Positions 37,993-50,196 of a stretch of 64,000 nt of DNA are shown here, piece after piece. The DNA comes from Chamaea fasciata. Its lineage: Eukaryota > Chordata > Aves > Passeriformes > Sylviidae. Below the pieces are notes generated by a model that was given only the letters and a program-made list of their open reading frames with translations, was not told the origin of the DNA and searched no databases. The position numbers and the translations under genes were made by a program. Numbering within the stretch: the stretch's first letter is position 1; every line of letters starts with the position of its first letter. The stretch lies in NCBI GenBank assembly GCA_029207755.1, contig JARCOQ010000006.1, forward strand, positions 67,306,093 through 67,370,092, in the 5' to 3' direction.

Positions 37993-38033
37993 AAAAAAAA
38001 AAAAAAAAAACACTTTTTTTTTTTTTAAAAAAA
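37993..38033. repeat. A18-CAC-T13-A7 inverted homopolymer
   Basis: Eighteen A residues, the three bases CAC, thirteen T residues and seven A residues. The A and T arms are complementary, giving a potential hairpin of at least 13 bp with a 3-base loop. Confidence 0.92.
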
Positions 38034-39984
38034 TAGCATCTTTTAATGCTGGAGTTGAGGGGCTTCCTTGAGTATCAACCCTTCTACACATTAGGGCTGA
38101 GTCTTAGGGACAGGTCTAATGTTGTTTTGTCCAGCTGGCAGAGTTGCAGCCCGAATTTTCCTTCATGCTTTCCCTCTTAAAAAAGACACTTTGCCTCATA
38201 AGGGATTTAAACAAATTTGGGAGATAACTGGGGGAAGAAAACAGTGTATCCCACATATTTTTAGCACAAGCAGGAGTGTGTTCCTACCAGGACATGACCG
38301 GCCCTTGACAGCCATGGGCATGTACCAGGTATGCTCATTCTATTTTCAGAGTGCAGTGGCACCATCAGCACTGAGAACCCAGGTTAACCATGGAAATGTC
38401 TTTAGAAAGTCCTTTCTCTTTTTTCTGTGAAGGCAATAAGGTTTTGTAGCCTGACTGGGTATAAACATGCTGACATCAGATGTAAATGCTCCAATTGTTG
38501 CACTGAATATGTTTGACTGGATTTGGAGACACGGCCAAAGCCCTGGTGTTATTTTCCCAGTTAGGATATCTCGAGGGCACTCTTGGCACACGGTTGTGCA
38601 GATGCTGCTCATGACATTACTTGACCAGGAAAAGGTTCAGTACTCCTGGATGAGGCCCTGCATGTGGGATCCCACAGCTATCCCAGCACTCCTCCAAGGA
38701 ACCCAGACTTAAATGAATGTGTGCTGGTTCGTTCACTCTTAATCAGCTTGTGTCCTCTGAAGCCATAACGCACTGTAACTCATTGACTCAACATGAAAGG
38801 AAACAAATTGGTTAATAGAGAGAGAACAGTGCAGTGCCTGCTCTGTCCTCAGGCACCAGGGCTTCTGCTTCCCCGAGCAGGATTGTACCCAAAGGGCTGC
38901 TGGATGAGCATCCAGCTGATCCTGGGCACCCTCTGGCAACAAGGGCAGGAAAGAGATGTTCTTGTGCTATCACCAATACCCTTCCTCCCCCAACACTCCC
39001 TTTTGCCCCCCCATTCTTCATCCCCTCTCCATCATACCTAAGATTTGGAAAGTGGAAAGGGGGGCTGAGCAAAGGGATTGCTTGGCAGCTTGCACGGGAC
39101 TGGAGCAGCTGCTCTTTTATCTCCCAGGCTTGAAGGATTCCTCCTGATGCCCTGCTTGGAGCTGCTGAGCTGTCATTTCTGCTCATCTTGGCCCTCACTG
39201 CTGTGAATTTCAGTAAAAAAAGCTCTTTCCTCAATTTGCTTTTCCCTAACACACACAGCCCTCAGTTCAGAAGGGTCTGGGGAGATTTCTTGTCTCCCCT
39301 TGGTGCTGACGCTGCATACAGCCAAGATAGAGCCTTTGCTTTGGTTTAAAAGTAAAAGCTCCTTTTTAAAATTGGCTAATATTGAAAAAATTATATTGCA
39401 AAAAAAGAAAGATATATGTAATAAAATAAAAAGCAAAAAACAAAATTATGAAAACCTTCCCTTCCTTTCAGCCTTTTTGGCGGTAAGAACATTGCTTGTT
39501 CTCTTTTATTTCATATTAGAGATCTAAGAATTTCAGTACCTGTAGCGAACGCCAGCTTGTCTTTGTCTCAAAACCAGCTGGAATAGCAGTAATGACACTC
39601 AGCTGGAAATTCAGTTAGTCAGAAAGTAACACCACCAAACCCCAGCCAAGTCTGCCCTACAGCTCTTCTCCAAAAAAGTGGAGCTCAAACTATTTGAAGA
39701 ACAGAAAAATCCCATGACATTTCTTTTCTGTATTGCTGCTGGAAATATCAGCTGCCTTTCAAATATCTTCAAGCATTCCTGAGAACCCTGTGATGCTGAA
39801 ATGCCCAGGGATTTTCCAGCAAAGCCTTGAGAAATTGAGGCTGAGGCTTAATTTACATGCCCACCTCAAAGCCCCTTCATCTTTTAATAAGGAAGAACAT
39901 TACCTTGGCCTGTTAAAATGTTCAAATTATGAGATCCCTTGCTTTCATTTTGATTGATATATACTAAATTTCATATCATATTCT
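38034..39984. other. Gene-free stretch
   Basis: Unique sequence. Open frames of 146 codons (38812-39252, minus) and 99-103 codons (plus) overlap each other and are unrecognisable. An A-rich patch lies near 39380-39445. No repeat family is identified. Confidence 0.45.
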
Positions 39985-40069
39985 CTAGGTGACCCTTTCT
40001 TGGCAGGAGGGTTGGACTAGATGATTCCAGAGGTCCCTTCCAATCCAAATAATTATGTTATTCTGTGGT
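39985..40069 (+). mobile_element. CR1 3'-end fragment, different subfamily
   Basis: CTAGGTGACCCTTTCTTGGC, AGGAGGGTTGGACTAGATGA, TTCCAGAGGTCCCTTCCAAT and a diverged TTATGTTATTCTGTGG terminus. The GGTGACCCT...CCAGAGGTCCC wording differs from the GTGGAAGGTGTCCC type, so a separate CR1 subfamily is likely. Confidence 0.92.
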
Positions 40070-42317
40070 ATAAATTTCTTCAGGTTGGGTGATGTAGAGA
40101 GCAAAAGACACATTTTTTTCTCATAAGAAAGACAAGGCTTGAAGATTCCTTCATAGCATAATGATGACTGAGTGAAGGTTGAAACCAACCTGTACGTTCT
40201 TACCAACTTACGGCGCTGCATGCCATTACCCTTCATTAATGTCCTAAAAAATGAAAAAATGGTGCATATTTCAGAACTTTTCTTGCAACATTACAGATGT
40301 TAATAAAAGGCAGTGAGTGGGGCAGTGTGTTGGTCTGAGAACAGGCAGCACGTGCAAATTTAGGGCGCAGCTGAAAGCGGGTTTGAGTGGCACAATTCCG
40401 CTTTTGTGCGTGCAAAGTACATTTTAGCAGCTTTTGTGCTGCTTGCCACATATGCCTGGCAGCTGGATGCTGAGAGAGTGGCAAATGCAAACTGCACAGC
40501 AAAGCCATGAGGGAGTACTCAACGAGTGTTTTCTAAGTGAACAGCACAAATAAAATTACAAAAAAGAAACTGCCGTTGCTCTGACACAAATCCCCATCTC
40601 ACCACCACACAGAGCCCTCATTAGCCATCCTCTCTCCTTCTTTTTTCTTTCACCCCCCATTTTTAATAACTGTAAGAGATGAGATGCTGTTTGCTGATCC
40701 ATCTCTCCACGATTGTAATATAGACTAGATTCCAAGGGGACTTCATAAATGCACATTATATTAAAATATTCTACCCAGTACAGCTTTGTTTGTTCTGTTT
40801 CTTTTCCTCTGGAAATACACCTTATGTAAAGATGATGCCTATCTATTTGCATCTTGTTCCCAGACCTTAGATTAGATTATGCACCCATATCAGGCAAATA
40901 TGGTCTAAAGCTGTCAGAGGTAGAGCTCCAAAGACCCATATTGTTCTCATATGTGTTGTGAAAGAAAGAGATGGCATTAAAGAGAGAAGACTAATTTAGT
41001 GTAACTTCAGCTATTAGACTACACAGAGAATTCACAGTCCCAGACTGCATTTGCTGTGACCTCAAAGTCTCTCCACCACAAGAGTCAAATCTGTAGGACA
41101 AGTGTTCGCATTAATTCCATCAAACACTTGGACAGGCAAATTGAGAAACAATGTGCAGCTGAAATATATAATAGAAATCTTTCCTGGAAAGTTGATGCTG
41201 TGTTTATCCTCCTGTTTGTTTCCTATGGTAAAAGACATATCCATGCAATATATGTTAGCAATAAATGCAAAAATTCTACTTCCATTTAATTCCTGGTGGA
41301 GTGGTAGAATGAGGCAATAAAAAGGGTAAAATTATTTTCCATTTTCATTGCACACCATCCACAGAACTGTTCATTAAGATAGTGAGACTTTCAAAGAACA
41401 AGCCTCATGCAAGGCAGAGTATTTATGAAAGCTGTAATCATATAGTGGACACCTAATCATACAAGATTATCTAGCCTGGGCTGGGAATTGAATAAGGTCA
41501 GGGAGGAACAACTGAGTTGTCACCATTGGAATTAACTTTAGATCAAGCCATGATATGTTGTTCAGTCTAAATTAAACTAAACTAAATCATAACAGGTTTG
41601 GGAGTTTAGATAGAAACCAAGGGCATGGGTCAGTAAAAACACCTGGACAGGAAAATTCATTTAATTATATCACTGCTTGCAAAACTATCAGGATATTTGG
41701 GGATGGGGGCAGGAAACCAAAACAGGATTTCAAGATAAATCATCTGCATTAAAAATAGACTCCAGAATTCTGTCTTGAAATGTGTGGATCTATTACTAGT
41801 TTTCACACCCACTGAAGAGAAAGGAGGGTCTTCAGCTGGCATGGAAGATGAAGCATATGAGGTCTTTTGCATGGATGCTCTCTTTTTTGCTTCTAACCTT
41901 CCTCAGAGATAAGCTCTAGCAACTGAGGGTTTCTATGCCAGCCTTTCTCAGGCTTGGTTAGGACATTTGAATGTTTGTGAGATGTGTAGAATAATCTGCA
42001 GGAAGTCTTGAGTGGAGTAAAAATAACAGTAAAAGCAGTAGCAGTAAATTTAGGAAAAAACCCTTTAATCCAAACTCACAGTGAATGTGATTAGTTTTCA
42101 GGCTTTGCTCTGCCAGCTTGGATTTATGTTTGCTTGATAAATATATTCCTCCTTCTGGATCATTCGGTAAATGCTTGTTTCCTTAAAGTTTTCTTTATAC
42201 AAGAACTGTAGTGGTATGAAAAAGGCTGACATGAACTGAACTGTGTAAAGTCACTTGTGAGCAATAACTGAAGTCACCTTTAGACAGCTGAAAATAATTT
42301 CCTAAAGTGTAAAAGTT
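40070..42317. other. Gene-free stretch
   Basis: AT-rich unique DNA. Short open frames overlap on both strands at 41056-41320. AAACTAAATTAAACTA-type sequence near 41565-41585 is only weakly repetitive. Nothing is recognised. Confidence 0.5.
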
Positions 42318-42343
42318 AAAAAAAAAAAAAAAAAAAAAAAAAA
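42318..42343. repeat. Poly(A) tract, A26
   Basis: Twenty-six uninterrupted A residues after AAAAGTT. No upstream polyadenylation signal or target-site duplication was recognised. Confidence 0.95.
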
Positions 42344-43953
42344 GGTTGATGGCCTGCAAGATATTTCTAAGACACTTTGAAAAATAACTCAGTGGTTCTC
42401 TGTGTAAATTTAGATTGTTTTTATAGCTAACTCTGTAATTTTTCCACAGGTAAAACTGTGGCTTTGTTTTCATCCAAGGCCTGGTTCCTGCTGCCCTTGG
42501 TACACACATCTCCATCCAAGCAGCATCCTAACCCACGTTCCCTGGGTGGAATGGGTGTGATAAGTAAGATGGACCGATATGGAATTCCTGAACTGCAGCT
42601 ATGGAGAGGAATTTTATCAGTCCCCCCTGAAGCATGTCACTTGTAGCAGTGTGCACACAAGGTTATCTGGTGGAAATGCTGATACCCCTGTGAAATGCAT
42701 TGTTGTGTGGTGCTGCTGTGGAGGGGGTGGATTTTATCTGCCCTGCAGCCCATCCTGTGGGCCAGCTTGGGTCGGTCTGCTGTGACCACCAGTGACCTCT
42801 AGCCCTGCTTTCTTGGGGACAGCTGGAGTTTGGGGGCAGAGAAAGGGAAATCCTGGCTGATACTCTGTGTCTTGTGTACTGCAGTGTATGCACCTCTCAA
42901 GGGAACGTCACAGCTCAGTGAAAGGCCTTGGCTCTGCAATAAAACCCCTGAAAAAAAGGAGGGGAGAAGGGACAGGGCGGTCTCTGAAAATGCAGAATGT
43001 TTCTCACAGTCTGTAAATCATAAAACAAGCATAATGGCAAAGGCCTAATGAGGCTCAAAAGACACAAAACTGTGACTTCAACTAAAAAAAATAATCTGAG
43101 AATGGAGACAGATTGATGCTAGCAATAACCTCCCCTTGAAGATACTCATAACTGTACTTTTCAGAAGGGCAAAGGGGTGGTACTAAGCTGTAGTGCCCAA
43201 TTTGTGAGTTGCAAGTATAAGAAGTTAGGGAGAAAAAAATCTCAATGAGAATCAAAGAGCACCTGCCATGCTGCAGGTGTGCATCACACAGACACCTCCT
43301 GCCAAGGCAGGTGGAAAGAAAACGCCAACAGTAAACCAAAATTTGTTTCATACACTTCCCCATGAGGATCAAGGAGAAATCCAGCTCCTCAGTTTGGAGC
43401 CTTGTGTAGCCATTCATACTCTCTGCATAGCAGAAAGGTACTGACAGATGGATCAAGAGAAATAGAATATATTATAGCACTGAATAAGCTCATGGGCTGA
43501 GCATTGGGTTTGATCTGATGAATGCAAGATCAGCTCTTAATGCAGATGAGAATACTGATTATGCTGTGATTACCATGCTTCTGTGTTTCAGAGCACATAT
43601 ATATCTGCATCCAGCTGAAGTCTGAAATAAATAATGAAACTCAAAGGGCTTTTTGGCCTTCTTTAAGGGATGTCCATGTTTTATTATTTGGGACTAGAAT
43701 CCTCCTATAAAAGGAGGGGAAAATCAGGACATAAATGCCTTGATTCAGTTAAAAGCCATTTTCTTGCTTCCATTCTTGTTAAGTCTTCCTGGACTAATGT
43801 TTCCTTCCCTCCAACAGCGAAGCACTCCAAATGTGTTCTGCTTTTTGTATGTTAATGGCTGGAGTTTAAGTTGGAAATTGCTCCACTATCAATTATGTGA
43901 GCTGACTTGAGTGAGGAGACAAAAGGCCCTGAATACCAAATAACTGCCTGGCT
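42344..43953. other. Gene-free stretch
   Basis: Unique sequence, with a 7-bp-arm hairpin at 43260-43279 (CACCTGC and GCAGGTG, loop CATGCT). Its arms each contain an E-box-like CACCTG/CAGGTG. A 124-codon minus-strand open frame (43082-43456) is unrecognisable. Confidence 0.45.
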
Positions 43954-43975
43954 GGGAAGGGGGAGGAGGGGTGGG
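43954..43975 (+). other. G-quadruplex motif
   Basis: Four G tracts (GGG, GGGGG, GGGG, GGG) separated by AA, AGGA and T. The motif lies just upstream of the CpG-retaining, regulatory-looking 44-kb segment. Confidence 0.65.
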
Positions 43976-43979
43976 CGCA

Positions 43980-44760
43980 GCCTTTGGAAAGCAGGGAGCA
44001 CTTATTGAAGCGCACCCTAAATTTTGTTCTTGCTCTTATTGGACGAGTCAGGTTGGTTTTGGAGAGTAGGATTGGTCCTGAGCCATCTTGGGGGCACTGC
44101 CAGGAGCTGGAACAGGGATGCTGCAGATCCAGGTGCTTTGTCCCTGCTGTGTGCCCTGGCTACCCCTGCTCTCCTTCAGGCATGAAAGGTGAGAGCAACT
44201 CTTGCCCCGTTTTACACATTTAGCGACAAAACTGGGAGAAACGCTTGCTTCGGTAATTTATTTGCACTCTGTGAAGAGATAGCTTTACCCTGAGATGCTC
44301 TCAGGCAGAGGGATGAGAAGGCCTGGCACAAATTTCCTTCCCCTCCCCGTGCAGAAGCTGTGTGTGCAGGTGCCATGGGTGCCGTGATTTAAATACTCTG
44401 CATCCCCGGGTGACAGGACTGATGTGTTGCTGTGTGTCTCGAAGCTGTTACAGTGTCTGAAAGCCACAGACCATTAGCCAGGTGACACTTGGCGCCCAGA
44501 TACTGCTGTGATTGATGCTCTAATAAATACCTGAGAAGGAGGGGATGGGCTCATGGAAATGACCTTATCCCAAGTGCGGCTAAATATGCACGGTGGCCAT
44601 AAAAACTAAGGGCAGTAAAGCAAAAAAGATTAATTAGTATTCAGCTGAGGATTCGGCGCTGTAAGAAGAGGAATTAATAAAGTAGAAGCTCCCTATTTTC
44701 CATTTGAACATCAATATATTAAGCAGCTGATAAAATCCAGTATAGAAGAAGAAACACTTT
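43980..44760. promoter_or_regulatory. Candidate regulatory segment, CpG-retaining
   Basis: About 780 bp with more CpG than the surrounding DNA (GAAGCGCACCC, GGACGAGTCAGG, AAACGCTTGCTTCGG, CCCCGGGTGAC, TGGCGCCCAG, AAGTGCGGC, ATTCGGCGCTG). It carries homeodomain-type sites, notably GGCCATAAAAACTAAGG (around 44595, a caudal/HOX-like TTTATGG core on the minus strand) and GATTAATTAGTAT (around 44628). No open frame here resembles an exon. The call is compositional inference. Confidence 0.28.
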
Positions 44761-47520
44761 CCTCTTGCATATGGAGTGCCTTCAGTATATAAAGGGGAAA
44801 GCCTGTCTGGGGTTTAAGGGACATGGGACTCTGGATGCAATTAACTTCTCCCTGTGGACTTTTTATGTCACCCTGGTGGAGTCATATATCCTTTCTGCTC
44901 CCATTCCTAAAGGTAATTTACCCACTATGGAGGGACTGAGAGTGGAAATGTCATTATGAATGCTCGAAGTGCACTGGCCACCGTAATGAATTCAAGTACT
45001 GTACCAGGGGAAGACACTTGAGTTACTCAGAAAGGAGGACAAAACAGTGTTTGTCTGTGTCATGCTGGCTCTGTGCAAGGAATTTGATGTTAATTGCCAC
45101 CAGGCACCCCAAAAATGTCATTTGTTACCAGGAATGCGAGGACAGGGTTTCTGCTGACTTCCTCTATGCTGGTGTGTCCTTGCTGTGAGGAAACAGCCTG
45201 GTACTGAGGGGATTTCAACAGCTTCTCCTTAAAAAATGTAACTGCTTGACTCCTCTTTTCTCCCTTAGCCTGGGAAGGGAAACTTTAGAAATGGGTTTGC
45301 AAGGAAACAGCAGGGTGTTGCTCAGCACACATGGTTAGTCTCAGCTTGAGAATGGAGGCTTTGGCCTGTCTCAACCCTGAATAATGGAATGGAATTGAGG
45401 GGCACACTGAGACTGTCTGCCACAAGCACCTAAATTGAATGCCATGGCTCCTCTTCTGCCAAACTCCAGAGAAATGAGTGACTGAGGTCAGGTTTGGCCT
45501 TTCCCTGCCCTTTCCAGACCATCTGTCCAAGGGGGCAAGAAATGCCTTCCTAGAATAAAAAGTTCTGCAAAACTTTTAGTGATTGATAAAGCCAGGTATC
45601 GTCGACTCATCGTGTCACAGTGATTTTGTGTTTTCAAGGGGAATGTGGTGCTGTGTATCAAGTAAAAAAAAGGTACACTGTTGTGGTATCCTTGCCAAAA
45701 TATGCCATTTTAAGGATGGCTTGCTGCCACTGAACAGCTGGGAATACTGGGAAGCCAAATCACCTGTTCCACTCCTGGCTGCTGTGTTGCATGTTGTTAC
45801 CACACATGTGTGCTCAGAAGTGACTTGATTTGTTTCAGGTGTCATTTGTGGGGAAGAGGAATGTGAAAGGGCTCATGTTTCCAAAACTGTGACTTTATAA
45901 TAGATAAAATGGAGTAATACATAAATCAAAACACTGCTTTGGGACTTGTCTTTAAGGCATTCATGTATATCCTGAATATTGGATTTTTTTTTTTAAATGC
46001 AGCATATTTCTGTGAAAGTAATTCATGTTCTGCATTTTGTGACAAGTGCCTTTCACCAAGCTTTGTGTTTGTATTCTGATCAGTTCTGCCCAATGTGCAC
46101 AAATGCTTTCTTTACCATGTCCACATGACAGTCTCAATTGTAAAATAGCGTTTTGGGGGGTTTTTTTCTCCCATCCAGATTAGGTAAATAAGACAAAAGG
46201 AAGGAATGTTGTAACTACACTATGGATTTTTTTTTCCCCCAGGCAGATGTGTCCATTTTATGGTTTAGTAACAGATACAGTAGTTTTCATGTGGATTGTA
46301 ATCTAGATGGTTTTATCTGGTCTTGAAGACATCTGTTTGACTTTGTCAGCTGTATGTCACAATTACTTGCTGTTTTATTTCTGTCAGCTGTTTTAAGATA
46401 TAGATATTGCTCAGATGCTGTCTCTGACTGAACCTTGGACTTGAGCTTTTTGCTCTTTCTATGCTGATCATTTCCTCTTCCACTGCCAAATTGTCTTAAT
46501 TTAGGTAAGTTACTGTCAGCAAAAAGCTTCGCTGAGTTTATTAGCAGCCATTTGTCTAGGTAATCTGTTTTTCAGGTTAGTAGTTAGGGAAATTGTATCC
46601 CACTGTGTCCAAGCAGCTTCTGCCAGTTTTTAAAATGGAATATTTCTATCTCAGTTTTGGCCAAGGTCAGTATTTCATGCGACATGAGTCATTTGGATAC
46701 TACCATAGGTCACCTAGAATTTACTAATCTGAGACCAGCAGTACTCCAAAGGGTCTGTGAGAGGAGCTTTGAGCGCTGGATTACGGTCTAAGGGGATAGA
46801 GAGCTAATCCTGCCATAAACAAGAAGACAATCTGTGTACAATGTCCTGCAATTAGTTGGCATGATTAGTCATGGAAACTGTTCACAGAGGGTTCACACCG
46901 CTTCTGTGATAGACATGCACATTCTCTATAATACAGAGAGAATATATAATGCATAGAGACTCAGCTCAAGGACAACTTTGCAACAACTTCTGTGGGCTCC
47001 ATGTGTATCTCATGGTCCCACTGCAGCTGTGTCCAGCCCAGGCTACAGAGGTCCAAGAGGTTTATGTGCATGGGATGCAGATGGGATACCCACACTGGGC
47101 AAGTCCTCAGGCTCACATTAGTACAGGTGCAGCCAAAATTGTCTATTTTCAAGGAAGAGTATCCTGAAAATACAGGAGAGCCTCTTGAATGGTCAGTCTG
47201 GGGAGTTTCCTTGATGTGTGAAGTAAGAGATTTGGAATCCCCAGTTATACAGCTTAAAAATCCAAAGGAGGCTAAATGGTGAAGAAACCCTATTTAATTT
47301 CACGTTTAATTTTAGCTGAGTATTGGCTTCTTTCCTCACCAACTTGCCAGAAAAACTGCAGGGTAATTTTCTGTTTATCTCAAAGGCACCAGCCAAACCC
47401 AGACTGAACTTTTCTCGTGCAGAGGAGAAACGCAGCTGATCAAAGGCCAAATTTGAATATGATTATTTTCCTCTTACAGTTGAGTGGTACTAATCATGTA
47501 GACTGTAGTTACGGGGAAGG
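44761..47520. other. Gene-free stretch
   Basis: Unique sequence with a possible regulatory segment at 46680-46930 (annotated separately). Open frames of up to 96 codons near 46949-47450 are unrecognisable. T runs occur near 45986 and 46228. Confidence 0.45.
46680..46930. promoter_or_regulatory. Candidate regulatory element with paired bicoid-type sites
   Basis: GGATTA at 46778-46783 and TAATCC at 46805-46810 are inverted copies of the bicoid/OTX/PITX-type core, 21 bp apart. They are followed by CAATTAG and GATTAGTCATGG. CpGs persist in GAGCGCTGG, TTACGGTC and ACACCGC. No conservation evidence is available. Confidence 0.23.
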
Positions 47521-47541
47521 GAAAAAAAAAAAAAAAGAAAA

Positions 47542-47573
<32 letters not shown>

Positions 47574-47579
47574 AAAAAA
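47521..47579. repeat. A-rich tract with G interruptions
   Basis: About 59 bases of A with single G interruptions at 47521, 47536 and 47561. Lysine-rich open-frame segments through it are artefacts. Confidence 0.93.
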
Positions 47580-48770
47580 CCACAACAGAGAGACCTAAAT
47601 TTGTTCTTAGTAGATTATTTTACAATCCAAGGGTTTCTCTTTGCTTTGTAGTGACAGTAAGACATAGCACAATGGAGAGGGAGTTGACCACAAAAGGACT
47701 ACTGATGTGCCACATCCCCCAACCCAACTTTCCTGCACTCCCTGCCTAGCCAACAGAATTTAGATTCTTACCTGGGCTGGTAGAGCTGGTCACATAGGGG
47801 ATCAAAAGTGAAATTAGATTTTTGCTGTGAAATAGCCTGCATTTCTCTCGGTCTTGCAGCAGCCTGAGATTTTTTATGTGTATAATCCATGGTCAAGGCC
47901 ATGATTGCAATCAGCTTCATCAGGGCCACATTAGTGTTGTCAAATAACTTATCATGAACTACTATCATTTTAATTAACCTATTGCTTAATTTATACACAT
48001 GGCTTCTAAGAAAATGCCAGGGTTTTAAAGGTTATTTAGGAGATATTCCTTCTGCTCTAGAAATGGGTTGCCTAATTGAATTGCATTACTGGGAACTAAA
48101 GCAGTAGGGATGTGATTGGGGATTTTTTTTGATGGTTTGGATAATTTGGTTTTGGATTTTTTTTCTTGGTTTGCGCAAGGATTTTTTGTATTTTCCAATT
48201 GCTTAGTAACCTGTTACAATTGTGCCCTATTTAGTGTAGTACAGACCATGGTTAATGGACTTAAGCTGAGGATTTAAGTTCCACTAAAGGCACCTTTAGC
48301 TCCTTTAAAGTTTTAGAAACCACCAGTAGCCAGTACAGAGCAAGGCCATCCTAAACAAAGATTAAATGCACAGGTTTTTTTCCCCTCTGGTGTTGCTAAT
48401 TGAGTAAAACTGAATCACTGCATATCTTGTGCAGATGGAGAGGAAACAAATGTGTTTTCTGTTGTTTTATGTGCCCAGTGCTGTTTTTTAGCTCAGAAAA
48501 GATAGCTTAATTGAGACTGTCTGTGCATGGCACTCCCTGTGTTTAGTGCTTTGCCAGCTTGCAGGAAGGAACCGTGGTTTCCTGCCAGATCAAACATCAC
48601 AGCAGAATATATGCTTCCCTAAACACAAACTGTATCAGGTTTGCTTGGCCTCCACCACCAAAAAAAAAAGAGCGTGCACTCCCTACCACTTTGAATGTTG
48701 GCATCACTGTCACCTTGCTTGTGAGGACTGCCTTTTGTCAGGTCTAGCTGGTGAGTTGCATCTTCTGTAA
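47580..48770. other. Gene-free stretch
   Basis: AT-rich unique sequence with T runs near 48124 and 48158. No gene, RNA or repeat family is recognised. Confidence 0.5.
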
Positions 48771-49463
48771 TGAGAAATGCTGTAAAATCTCTGCCAGTCA
48801 CAAGTCCTGCTGGCACTGCCTGCAATCCACTGGCTCCCCATGTGATGTGTGTGTGTCACTCACTCCAGGGTCACCAAATCCCTGCAGGCTTCCCGTGGCA
48901 CTGGGGTAGACCAGCTGTGCTTGCCTGATTCATGTTGGCAGCTGGGCTGTGGAAGGAGAAGCCATCAGGAACATCCCAAGGAATCCTGCAGCAGGAACAG
49001 CGCCTTCAGTCAGCACAGGGACATCTGGCAGCATGGCACCAGGAGGAAAATAACACCCATCCAAATTAAGGATTTTAAACCCTTTATTTCACCTCAAGCT
49101 GCTGCTGGTCAATGGGACGGAGAAATCTGTGCTCTCTCCATCGATGCTGGTTACAGAAATACCAACAAAATTACTGCAGTGTGCAAGCCAAACTTTGCTG
49201 CCATGGCATTATTTCCAGTGAAGGCATCACACAGACTGTACACAGGCAGTACACAGATTATTTGGGGCTGTTCTGTTTCTGTCCCCTCATCGCACACACC
49301 TGCTGGTGACCCTGCCTGTGGGGTTCCTCATGACACCACAACCTCACTGCATGGTTTTATGTCCACAGGAGGCAGAGTGCTCGGAATCGTGCTCCTCAAA
49401 GTGCCTGGAACAGCTGTGAACTGTGAATGTGATGACACAGCCATGGAGCAACAAACCAGGTAA
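48771..49463 (+). other. Longest open frame in window; unassigned, possibly chance
   Basis: The reading frame is open from 48771 to the TAA at 49461-49463; the first ATG is at 48849, giving 204 codons. The translation is Cys-, His- and Ser-containing without a signal peptide, transmembrane segment, repeat or motif I can name. The stop lies inside CAG|GTAAAC (49457-49465), a good match to a splice donor, so an exon ending at 49459 is formally possible. No convincing acceptor or paired exon was found. A run of this length is not extraordinary over six frames of 64 kb. Confidence 0.15.
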
Positions 49464-49638
49464 ACTTTAAGTAGAGAATTTTGGCTGGGCTGGAGTGCTG
49501 GGGGGCTGGTAGGTCTGCCTTGGATCTCTCTACCTACAGAGGATACTCTGATTCTACTCACAGCTGCAGGACACAGCCACTGAAACCCACGGCCCATTTG
49601 CAGAGTATAAAGCAGCATGAGATGGCACAATATATTCC

Positions 49639-50196
49639 ATGCCAGATCTTTTCTCACTAGTTGAGCCCTCTCTATTAATGGACTTATTGGGGTTGATGGA
49701 TATGCCTAAAACTTGGGAGAGAATTTTAATGTATTCCCAAACTGCATTCCAGTGCTGTTGGGCTGTCTCCTCAACAGCATTGGCTTTTTTCCCCCTTTCC
49801 TCATGGAGCCTATCTGCCCTGCAGCCTGAATATATCCCCTGCTGCGAGTGGGTCTCAAAGGGCTATTCCTGGTGTGGGTTAATATGGCAGAATAACCCCT
49901 CTTTATTTTTGCATACCCAATCCCTCAAATCTTTAAAGTTGGAATCTGCAATTTCCAACCCAGCTGGCTTTCATGCTTTTCTCGAAGAGAGTTTTGCCAA
50001 AATACCAACAATGGCCTCAACTGTGTGCTGGTTTGGCACAGCTGTGTTCACAGTGGTCTTCACAAAACAACTGCAATATTTAGAGAAATGCACAAGAAAT
50101 TTGAGACTGTTAATTGTTAAATATTTTTGCACAAAGCATGACATTAAAAAGATTTTCCTCTTTTTTTGTTTTTATTTTTGGGGTTTTTTTGTTTAG
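49639..50196 (+). other. Second-longest open frame; unassigned, probably chance
   Basis: 185 codons in a different phase from the 204-codon frame 176 bp upstream. The C-terminus becomes Phe-rich because the frame runs into a T-rich tract (about 50160-50195), which is typical of chance frames. No domain is recognised. Confidence 0.1.
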
